Program-made: the position numbers and the translations under genes | In this document: piece after piece, positions 54,415-64,000 of the stretch | Numbering within the stretch: the stretch's first letter is position 1 | Layout: every line of letters begins with the position of its first letter | The notes under the pieces: generated by a model | Database searches by the model: none | What the model was told of the DNA's origin: nothing | Seen by the model: only the letters and a program-made list of their open reading frames with translations | From: Fagopyrum homotropicum | Taxonomy: Eukaryota > Streptophyta > Magnoliopsida > Caryophyllales > Polygonaceae | Length of the DNA: 64,000 nt | NCBI GenBank assembly: GCA_033239125.1 | Contig: BSWB01000006.1 | Location: 30,992,001 to 31,056,000 of the forward strand | Direction of reading: 5' to 3'

Positions 54415-55209
54415 TGATGATTCTAAAATTTACCCGCAAGGATGACGGAGTCGGTTCTAGTAAATCGAGTGTCAAAAGTCACAGAGAATACGTCTGATTT
54501 GGAAAATACTTAAAATCAATTATTCTAAGTAAAAGAGAGAAGAGAAGAAAAAAAACAAGAAGAAAATATATCTTTTGATGAGAACAACGAGAACAAGAAA
54601 AAACAATCATTGATTATAGGCAAATATATCGAGGAAGATTGTTCTAAGGAAACAAGACTTCCCACTGTAATGAATTAAAGTAATATTGCAATATGAGACT
54701 CATGAACATTGTTCTGTAGGCGTTGTAGGTAACTATCTAATATATCATTTGATATAGACAAACAAAGCCCGAGCCTTCCAACTTGATTGCGTCCTCAATC
54801 CAACGGTTGTGTCAAGTAAATGGTAAAATCCTTTGAGAACTTAGAAATCTAGAAAAGACCAAGAAAAACCTTGATGATTAGAACACATTATAAAAGGTAC
54901 AAAGACTGGAGCTTTCTATAGTTAGAAATTCTCGAAATAAAAGGTAGGATCCAATCCCTTAAACCAAGTATTTTTCAATAAATACAATTAAATAGTCTCG
55001 CCGGTTAGCTTATGTTCTTTTATCTAAACCAATTGTAAATGTCACTTCTTTCAAAGGTAAATAAAAGGTGAAAACGAAGAGCTTTGAAAATAAGCAATAT
55101 CACAAACTCAATTCAAAAACATATATGCAATAATAAATCAAACCATTATAGGGTCAACCAAACCTTAGCCAGACATGATTAAATATAAAGCAAACCTTAT
55201 GTTCTAAAG
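54415..55209 (-). mobile_element. 5' LTR portion of the Athila remnant, truncated by the next element
   Basis: Begins TGATGATTC next to the degenerate primer site and continues with LTR-like, non-coding, AT-rich sequence to 55209, where the Tekay-like element starts with TGTAACACC. The rest of the LTR lies beyond the window. The last five bases, TAAAG (55205-55209), are the expected target copy of that insertion. Confidence 0.55.
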
Positions 55210-58200
55210 TGTAACACCCCGAATCCGCGGGACTCGGGATGCTACGGGTTGGGACCTCACAATGGGTCCTGACCCTTAGCCTGACAACAATTTCACCGGA
55301 TCTTTCAACATGGCACAAATAAAGGCAAAAACGAAATTCCTTTTAATGCAAATGATAAGAAACCCGAAGGAAAACAACAAAAGACTTCAGCCGATAAACA
55401 ACATCAAAGACCAAAACGCCACACACGCGGCATACCAACATAATAAACAAAGAATAAAACACAACCCGACTCTAACCAAAACCCACTCCTAAAATGTACG
55501 GAACCCCGGCTGCCCACTCTTCCGGATCTCTCGGCCGCATTCCTAACCTGCAAGGCAATCTACAACAATCGGTATAAAACCGTTAGCTAATATTCGAAGC
55601 ATTAGAATCAAGGTGAAAGGCACAAACACAAGTAAATCATCATAAACACACAATATTCTCAAAGCACACAATTCCGGTTTATTATCTTTATTATTATTAA
55701 GTCATATCCCGTTCTAATTCAACTTAGTTTTGTGACACGAGACCACCGTGGTCCCGCCTCGGTCCCTACTTACCGGCATGGAACGGTGCGGATGCCTCCG
55801 ACCGTCTAACCAGCACGGGCTAGTCGCCAAGAACCTCCTAGACTCTCGCAAGAGCTAGGCAGATGATGTCACCGCCCGTTATCATACACTTGGGCCAAAA
55901 TAATATAAGGTCGGTAATCCTAATTCCGGTTTAGTTGTTATAAATAATAAATAATAAACACACACCACCTAACACACATCAACGCTAATACAAAGAATAC
56001 GAGTTAAGTAAGTCCGGAGACTTACCTCATCCCAAAGATAATCCCGCTATATCCCGCTCTCAAATTCCCGTAGGAAGACACTCAACGCCTGGTCAAAACA
56101 AGGCACACAATCAACATCTCTCTCACATACTAGAAGTCCTTAGACTTCTAGTCCCAATGATCTCGCAGGATCATAAACCATAACCATGATAGGATAACGA
56201 CTCCTAATCCTCACAATCTCACAAGGTCATAACCATCACAACACGTGCTAGGATACTCTCGTCCTAGTCACCACAATCTCAACAAATATATAACCATAAT
56301 CTCAATCTACATAAGCTCACAAGATCAACCAAACACTCAACACCTTAGAATCCTCACAACATAATAATACCTCAAGCTTTAGAACGATAATAAATCCTCA
56401 AAACTCACCTAAGGTTCAAGGCCACTACTTGGCATTCACTCTAAGTTATGCTAGATCCAACCTAACATGATACTACCGCAAAATATAACTAGATCGAGGG
56501 AAAGGTACTCACGCGACGCCCAAAAGACAGAAGTCGTTCAACGGATGTCGACTTGGACTCGTTAGGCCTTTATCGGGGCGCTTCCAAACCTAATACCAAA
56601 ACTAAGCAAGTTTAGCTCATATGCTAAACTTGAACGGAATAAATAATATAAATAAATTTAAAGAAAACCCGTTTTCAAAAGCCAACGTTAAAACTCGTTA
56701 AACCCTTCCGGGGCAAAAATATGAAATCAAAACACTTGGTCGTAAACCCGAAATTGCAACTTAAACCATAAACCGTATTTAAAATCCGTAACCATATTTT
56801 CCGGGCAATCTAAACAACACCATAAACCCATTGTAGAACTTTTTCTCAAATCCAAGGATAAAAATCGTTCAACCATTTCCCAGGCAAAATATACAATCTT
56901 GTAAACATGGGTCATAAGCCACAATTAAAAACTTTGAGCCAAAATCCGGATTTAAACCAACAAGGGCACAATAAATAATTTGCAAAAAGATGGCTCACAG
57001 ACTACAATGATAAATATGACCCAAATATGTAATTAATTACTGCAGGGTATAAAAGTTAATTTCCAAAAACATGGGTAGAATGGGCAAATACAAAACAGGG
57101 GGTCACAAATTTAAATACAAACTGTGGGTCACATTTGTAATATCACCAAAATTATGGGGGCCCGAAATGAATTAGGGAAATTAGGGTTTCAGGCTTCCTC
57201 TTCTTCTTCTGCGGCTGGGGAAAGGAAGGACAGAGGCGGCAGGCAGATTCCAGCGAAGCTCCTCGACGGCCGACCCGGTAGCAAGGTGAGGCGAGGCAAG
57301 CGAGGGCGAAGGCTGGGCTCCGGCAGCGCAGCACAGCGACGGCTTTGACAGCTTCTTCCGGTGGCAGTGAGGGTGGAGTTCCCCTCTGCTTTCTTTCTGC
57401 AAGGCTCGCGACGAGCAGACGAGAGGGAACAGAGACTCGCCTGGGTAAGGAAGGGAGGAGGACGGCACCAGGGGAGAATGAGGCGGCAGGCTCCCTTTTC
57501 CAGCGCTAGAGCTGTTTCGAAGGTGGCAGGGCAATCGAGGCACACTGGCAGGCCCCCCTTGGTGGCGATACAGGTCTCCGGCGGAGCGAGGCGGTGGATT
57601 TCATGGTCAACTCGCATCAATTTGAAAAAGGAACAGAGAAGTAGGGCTGGCGGCGAGCTTTTCCGACAACAAGGCTTCGAGAGAGGGAGAGGGGCAAGCA
57701 CTGCCACTGTGGGTGAGGCAGGGGAGCTCTCCGGTTGAAAACTCCCGCGGTAATGCTCGATAGAGGATGTGAGGCTAGCTCAACTGATTGGAGTCCTGTA
57801 ACTAGACGAAGAAGGGGAAAACAGAGAGTGAAGGAGAGGGGAGAGATTAAGGCTGGGGTTTCTTGCAAAGCAATCAGGTGGTAGTGACTGGTCAGGTGAG
57901 AAGCAGAGGGAGTGAGCAGTGTACGTTGAGTGCAGATGGGGAGTGGTTGAGGCATCGAGGGGTCGGAATAGCTGGGATCGAGGAGTTAGACTTCTCAGAG
58001 AGGAAAGAGCAGCTCATCAGCAAAAGTGTAAATACCGAATTCGATCCAAAGAGTGTTCGGAACGGAATTTTCAAATCGGGAAACTTTTTCGGACTTTTCC
58101 AAAATTTATAATAAGGAATAAATATATAAATATAATTTATATAAACTCATAAAATTTAATGAACAACGCGAAAATACTGGTCAATAATATTTAGGCTATT

Positions 58201-58262
58201 AAAATAACGGTAAAAGCCGGAAATATAAAAACCGAAAACGCGCCAAAATTTTGGGCGTTACA
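55210..58262 (-). mobile_element. 3' LTR of the young Tekay-like element
   Basis: Starts TGTAACACCCC and ends GGGCGTTACA on +. It includes the group-conserved hairpin AAGTAAGTC...GACTTACCT (56006-56030), the GGTGAC/GGGCC block (55868-55892, inverted) and a GC-rich transcribed-leader-like region at 57180-57960. Open frames in that region on both strands (for example 57189-57707 minus) show no family and are probably compositional. Confidence 0.9.
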
Positions 58263-58280
58263 ACAGATCCCCCTAAAAAC
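58263..58280 (-). other. polypurine tract of the young Tekay-like element
   Basis: The minus strand reads TTGTTTTTAGGGGGATCTGT directly before the LTR. It matches the tract of the element at 2318-2334. Confidence 0.8.
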
Positions 58281-58499
58281 AAGTTTCGTCCCGAAACTTG
58301 CCACACGCCGAACTTCTCGGTTCCTAGGACCGAGGTATAAACTCACAACTAGGAAGGCTTAGACCTTCTTATCTATATACCCAAACTGCTCCAACCACCA
58401 TCGCGAAAAAAAATATAACCGGATAAAACACATTCCCGCATGGGGCACAAAACCACATATAACTTCACACAAAAACACAAATAACTTAAGGGAAGAACT

Positions 58500-59905
58500 A
58501 GATATAACCCATCGATTCTATCAAAGCTACTAACTCAGCGTAAATCTCAGATACTATACTCCGTCTCCTTATTAGCCTCTTCGGTTCTTCATCTGCGACC
58601 AAATCACCATAACTGACAATCTTTCTCGAGTCGTGTATGTACTCTCTCGACTGATACACATGAACAAAGGGTGAACACTCTCTACTCTTGGCAGCTACGC
58701 CAACCGGTAAACCACTTTCCCAACTCGCGCTAACATCTCACCAAGGTCCGGTATATCGGAACTCAACCTCCTTCTCGAGTCTTTCTCAATGTAGCATCTT
58801 CATTATGTTTCTTCTTTGCTTGCCTCTAACAAAGAAGATCGAGCTTCCCATTTACACCGTTGGCTTTGGTTCTTGTCAAACCAAACTTAGATGTTACGTT
58901 TCCTAAATTCTTGTTGCAAGTTCTAAGTGATGAAGGAAGTACTTTCATTCACACCGCTTCAACTAACGAGACGTGTATGCTATTACCTTTACATCGTTCC
59001 TCAATACTGGGTCAAGACCTTGTTTTGAAGAATCACTTGTCCACTTTAAACCCATAATACCTCAAGGTGAATCAAAACAGTTACACCAATGAATCCCCTC
59101 TTAACTCTCAGCAACTCTATTGTCAATTCTTCGTCTCATTCAATACTTCATCGTCATCCATAGTAGGTTACCATAAAAGGTGTTACACAACTTCTCCCTT
59201 CACATATCTAGTAAAGCTCGGCACATCTAAGAAAACTTGTAACTTCTTTCACCTCTTTCGGGGTTTGTCATCCCGTGACAACTTGTCAAACATCTTCTCT
59301 CTTTTTCAAGAGTAGACCAAAATATCTTATTCCGGCATTAGTAATCCCCTTAAGGAATCACTACAACTCGTAGTGACCATGGTTTGTCCGGAATGCCGTA
59401 TTTACCATATTCAATCTCGAATTCTCAATTGGTGGCAATCAGATCTTAAATCACTCTTAGAAGAAACAACCGACCCTTGCAACTGATCGAGTAGGTCGTC
59501 TAACCGTTGTGACGGATACTTGTTCTTCATTGTTATCTTGTTCAGCTCACGGTAATCGATGTACAAACGGAGATAACCGTCTCTCTTTTCACAAGTTGGT
59601 GTTCTCCATAACAACTTCAAATCAAGAGTTTAAGATCACATTCAGAGTTCTTCATAGCATTTCACTAATTCTAATGAACTCTTATCAATAAGTTCTCGCA
59701 ATTGCTCCTTCACTTGCTACCACAACCCATGTCTCTTCCCAAGTGTCATTCCATACGGCGCCTTAGATATCAATATAGAGTCGAGCTTGACCTTAGTGGA
59801 AAGATCCACATTCTGACGTATTGACACTTTGTGGTATCTCGGGTTCCGTCTTTTCTTCTCCGTCACATAACGTAAGGTATCAACACAATCTTGTCTTAAC
59901 ACTTG
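58500..59905 (-). pseudogene. gypsy pol remnants (RT fingers, chromodomain-side tail)
   Basis: Minus-strand pieces: ISKAPYGMTLG and QVKEQLRELIDK (59800-59690), then RDGYLRLYIDYRELNKITMK and LDDLLDQLQG (59600-59480), ending LRSDCHQLRIRD. These are the RT start without its catalytic YVDD part. Then, after only about 700 bp, a tail resembling the post-integrase end follows (VYQSREYIHDSRKIVSYGD, 58650-58590). RT palm, RNase H and integrase are missing, a deletion of roughly 2 kb or more. Confidence 0.75.
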
Positions 59906-62540
59906 ACGAGTGGTCCACCCCGATCCGTTGGGTGACGTCCCTCAAATACGTGTATTGCTCTTTCTTTAGCCACTATGTTCACCGTCCACCTCTAAAGATC
60001 CTTCCTCTCGTGAACTCTAGAGACTTGCTCTAGCCTTCTGACTCTTGGGCCTTGGTTTTATCAATATTCAGCTTATCACTTGAAGGGATGATAATAATCT
60101 TTCCAGCTCTCGCACATATGTCCAGTCGTGAAGGTCCTAACTACATGACTTAATTACGCCTTGAAACAATCGATCTTATCTTCTCCTCTTTTAATGGCAT
60201 CCCAACATATTGGAGGAGTTCCTTGTATTCTACATAAACTTTCACCACAGACATCCTCTCTTCAAGTAGGCGTAGAAATTTACACTTCATTTTCTTATGT
60301 AATGTCAAACGACCGCAGAGGCTCTAACATCGATCTTTCATACACTTCTTGTACATCTCAAAATCGAACTTCAAAACTTTAGTTTTATCTTTCTCTTGTT
60401 GGTCAACTTAAGCATCTCTTGGTATTCCATGAACAATCTTCACAATTGTACCGGTATGCTCAGTGGAAAACACTAGAACAAATTCCCCATCCAACACCAC
60501 TGAAATACTCAACTCATTACTTCACTAAGCACTAACATCGTAATTTCAAGCTTGAAGCGTTGTCCTAATCTAGGTCCTCTCTTTCACGTCATAATCTTCC
60601 AGATACCTTTTTTTTTTTTTTTTTGCAAAACATATCATCCATTCCATTAGAACGATCATTTTGTGCATCCTCTTATTATACTCCCGTCTACGCACCACAA
60701 ACAATGAAAACCTCACCTTCCTCTTGATCTACTAGTTCCCCTTACCATGATCAAACCTTAAAACTTCTAATTTGGGTCGTTCTCACATATGCCGTTCTCA
60801 TGACCTAAGAAGGTCGTAAAGGGTCATCTCTATCCACCCCTAAAAGTACTGTAACAGCTACTTGCTTGAACTCAATCAACATTATTTGATTTAAGACAAA
60901 TGCACTTTCGTGCTTCCTTACCATTGACATTGATCCACCACAAATACTTTAAGCACTTGTTGCCGATCCTCTACATTCCCATAGTCTGGGTTACTCCTCC
61001 CATCTACACTCATCAATGGATAACCCGCACCTGCGCGTTCTCGGTTGTCACTGATTAACTTGTAACTGACCTCCTTCAATGTCAATGACTTACCATTCTT
61101 CTTACACTTCCCATGTTATCATTCTCATGAAGGCTACCCTTCTCGGGGTACTAACCCTTAAACTTCACTTGCTCATATCACCCTTCACACCCTTCATTAA
61201 CTATTTCTACGCTCCACGCTTCCTTCTTCTTCTATAAGGTAACTATAACTTCTCGGGCCTTGTTGTGTCATCCGACCCACTTTCAAAAGCTTAACCGCTC
61301 TCCCATGATGCCTTGTAAGTTCATCTTCTCAAGAATTGTGACTTTAATTAGCATTCACTCGCGCTCCCCTTGATGGGTATCTTAAGTCTCTCGATCAAAG
61401 CTCCTCGTTTTGTCTTTCATCTTCTTAGGATCATCAATTATACACACTTCCTCCTTCTTGGCGTTTCTTAGTCTTGTCATTATAATGGATACCGGTCAAC
61501 TCCACGTGAATCTCTACAATGCCCTTCTTCTCATAACTTTCGTAATGTTGACACTTCACTTATTGATACCTTGTAAGCTTAGCTTAAATCTTTCGCACAT
61601 GGTCGATCAGTTTTCTCATCTTGACTCCAAAGCTTAGGAGCGTCTAAGGAAAGCTTCACTTCTTGGAGGGATACCACCTTTAACCTTGCTAAAGTGTACA
61701 TGTCTCCTCTCTTATTCGCATCTTTTGTTGCCCACGCGTCTTCTTGAAGAACCATAAGTTCGTTATATCTATTGGCCTCGTAGTCGTTCAATCATGACTT
61801 CTTTATATACCACTTATACACCTTAACGTTGCTCTCTTTACTTGTATTGCTTCCATCTCGAATTCTCTTAAGTTGACTCAAAATTCCCTTCTATTTGTTC
61901 ATCTTTGCCGCTAATGTCCTCTTTGTCCTTCAAATGGTTTCTTTGACGTCACCAAAAGGAGTACGATGAATCGCTAGGATGTTCGCCAGAACGTGATGCT
62001 CAACTCTGTACTTGAGCATACCTATCATCGTATATATACTATCATAATCCCAAAAAGGCGTTTGTCCAAGGGCGGTGATAGCTTCCCATCATCCTAACTA
62101 TAAGGTCCACTACTATTAATATAATACTAGCATACCTTAAGTGTATGTGTATATAGCTATATATATAAGTGCTATGTTCACATTACTACTAATATAACAC
62201 ATCCAACATTCCATCAACAATCTAAGGTCCCAAAACATATAACCGTCGACATATATAACTATACACATATATTCGGCTCATCATGCAACATACAATCACA
62301 AAGATGCACATCAATTCTATCATTCATAACTACAAACCTCATATGCATATCTATATATACATATATATCCATACCGAAATCCAATAAACTAAGCTGCCGA
62401 AATCCGCGGAAGGAGTGGTGGTCCGTACATTCTACCCCGACTCATGCATGTGATTTTGAAAACGAAAAGTCAGAACCCGTGTGGGTTCTGTTTATTCCTC
62501 ATTCGGCCTTTAGAAGATTGCGAGTGCCATTGTTGTCAAC
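59906..62540 (-). other. gag-side interior of the young Tekay-like element, no recognisable gag
   Basis: About 2.6 kb between the primer site and the RT remnant. Only short open frames remain, none matching a gag domain or zinc knuckle that I can recognise. A 19-T run is at about 60608-60627. Probably a fully decayed gag/protease region. Confidence 0.5.
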
Positions 62541-62543
62541 CTA

Positions 62544-62557
62544 GGGCTCTGATACCA
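62544..62557 (-). other. primer binding site (tRNA-Met type) of the young Tekay-like element
   Basis: The minus strand reads TGGTATCAGAGCCC, four bases from the 5' LTR end. It is complementary to the 3' end of plant initiator tRNA-Met. Confidence 0.9.
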
Positions 62558-62561
62558 CTTT

Positions 62562-64000
62562 TGTAACACCCCGAATCCGCGGGACTCGGGATGCTACGGG
62601 TTGGGACCTCACAATGGGTCCCGACCCTTAGCCTAACAACAATTTCACCGGATCTTTCAACATGGCACAAATAAAGGCAAAAACGAAATTCCTTTTAATG
62701 CAAATGATAAGAAACCCGAAGGAAAACAACAAAAGACTTCAGCCGATAAACAACATCAAAGACCAAAACGCCACACACGCGGCATACCAACATAATAAAC
62801 AAAGAATAAAACACAACCCGACTCTAACCAAAACCCACTCCTAAAATGTACGGAACCCCGGCTGCCCACTCTTCCGGATCTCTCGGCCGCATTCCTAACC
62901 TGCAAGGCAATCTACAACAATCGGTATAAAACCGTTAGCTAATATTCGAAGCATTAGAATCAAGGTGAAAGGCACAAACACAAGTAAATCATCATAAACA
63001 CACAATATTCTCAAAGCACACAATTCCGGTTTATTATCTTTATTATTATTAAGTCATATCCCGTTCTAATTCAACTTAGTTTTGTGACACGAGACCACCG
63101 TGGTCCCGCCTCGGTCCCTACTTACCGGCATGGAACGGTGCGGATGCCTCCGACCGTCTAACCAGCACGGGCTAGTCGCCAAGAACCTCCTAGACTCTCG
63201 CAAGAGCTAGGCAGATGATGTCACCGCCCGTTATCATACACTTGGGCCAAAATAATATAAGGTCGGTAATCCTAATTCCGGTTTAGTTGTTATAAATAAT
63301 AAATAATAAACACACACCACCCAACACACATCAACGCTAATACAAAGAATACGAGTTAAGTAAGTCCGGAGACTTACCTCATCCCAAAGATAATCCCGCT
63401 ATATCCCGCTCTCAAATTCCCGTAGGAAGACACTCAACGCCTGGTCAAAACAAGGCACACAATCAACATCTCTCTCACATACTAGAAGTCTTTAGACTTC
63501 TAGTCCCAATGATCTCGCAGGATCATAAACCATAACCATGATAGGATAACGACTCCTAATCCTCACAATCTCACAAGGTCATAACCATCACAACACGTGC
63601 TAGGATACTCTCGTCCTAGTCACCACAATCTCAACAAATATATAACCATAATCTCAATCTACATAAGCTCACAAGATCAACCAAACACTCAACGCCTTAG
63701 AATCCTCACAACATAATAATACCTCAAGCTTTAGAACGATAATAAATCCTCAAAACTCACCTAAGGTTCAAGGCCACTACTTGGCATTCACTCTAAGTTA
63801 TGCTAGATCCAACCTAACATGATACTACCGCAAAATATAACTAGATCGAGGGAAAGGGTACTCACGTGACGCCCAAAAGACAGAAGTCGTTCAACGGATG
63901 TCGACTTGGACTCGTTAGGCCTTTATCGGGGCGCTTCCAAACCTAATACCAAAACTAAGCAAGTTTAGCTCATATGCTAAACTTGAACGGAATAAATAAT
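62562..64000 (-). mobile_element. 5' LTR of the young Tekay-like element, cut by the window end
   Basis: Aligns with 55210-56647 throughout. About 1.6 kb more should follow outside the window. The identical 60-codon frames at 55310 and 62662 are just the repeated LTR, not genes. Confidence 0.92.

Larger units (their letters stand above)
55210..64000 (-). mobile_element. young Tekay-like gypsy element with decayed interior, minus strand (right end outside window)
   Basis: LTRs at 55210-58262 (3053 bp) and from 62562 to the window end. The interior, 58263-62561 (4299 bp), carries a tRNA-Met primer site and a polypurine tract in the right places for a minus-strand element. Over the 1439 bp of shared LTR I count about six substitutions and one 1-bp indel. 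The interior has only scattered pol fragments, too short and too broken to be functional. It is too recent an insertion for its interior to have decayed in place. Confidence 0.9.

Noticed and set aside
48950..55209. Treating the protease and gag pieces as two independent elements
   Set aside because: Same strand, correct order and the same Athila wording; the LINE-like insertion explains the gap.
57189..57738. Overlapping 120-172-codon ORFs on both strands
   Set aside because: They lie in the GC-rich leader of an LTR, overlap each other in several frames and resemble no protein.
59067..59315. Plus-strand ORFs across 58688-60382
   Set aside because: They are antisense shadows of decayed pol; the recognisable RT wording is on the minus strand.
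55310..62844. A duplicated 60-codon gene (55310 and 62662)
   Set aside because: The two copies are the same stretch of the paired LTRs; no start context or homology supports coding.

Overview
The window is nuclear DNA from a flowering plant, probably a eudicot (an inference). It is a gene-poor, AT-rich stretch of nested transposable elements around a locally duplicated housekeeping gene. Evidence: Ty3/gypsy (Tekay-like chromovirus and Athila-like) and Ty1/copia (Sirevirus-like) elements with plant tRNA-Met or tRNA-Asp primer sites, TTA-flanked MITEs, a Helitron, a LINE-type ORF1, and two spliced copies of the plant TFIIA gamma gene. There is no bacterial-style operon, CRISPR array or rRNA.

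Layout. 1-6692: 3' end of a decayed Tekay-like gypsy element on +, whose 3' LTR is split by a minus-strand solo LTR with a perfect 5-bp target-site duplication (TSD). 6693-8330: no recognisable gene. 8330-11660: TFIIA gamma copy 1. 12323-12613: a MITE. 13083-16813: a + LTR fragment holding a nested Athila-type solo LTR. 16820-17197 and 26109-26450: a TFIIA pseudogene fragment split by a complete Sirevirus-like copia element (17198-26108, TSD AGTGT, gag-pol plus envelope-like ORF). 27050-28320: probable organelle-derived insert with a chloroplast-type trnS-GGA pseudogene. 28330-29720: AT-rich fold-back sequence. 30124-37315: complete Athila-like element (TSD CACAT) with gag and an envelope-like ORF but no pol. 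38800-41310: TFIIA gamma copy 2. 41489-43020: MITEs and a MULE-like fold-back element. 43023-46216: Helitron-like element. 46430-48910: a fold-back element made of two opposed arrays of a short CATACCGGAAG repeat. 48950-55209: degraded minus-strand Athila gag/protease interrupted by a LINE-like element that carries only ORF1. 55210-64000: a young minus-strand Tekay-like element with almost identical 3.05-kb LTRs but a decayed interior; the second LTR runs off the window.

The only genes likely to work for the host are the two TFIIA gamma copies. Each encodes 106 aa in three coding exons, and each uses a non-canonical GC-AG intron. They lie 30.5 kb apart in the same orientation, with at least one pseudogene fragment between them, so the locus looks like an old tandem array pushed apart by transposon insertions.

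The least routine signals are: the fold-back element with 13-bp versus 15-bp arms; a GC-rich palindromic motif shared by otherwise unrelated LTR families; LTR-end hairpins kept by compensatory change; the stop-free 87-nt GC-AG intron of TFIIA copy 2; and nonsense codons that fall on conserved Trp and Gln codons, as expected of cytosine-methylation decay.
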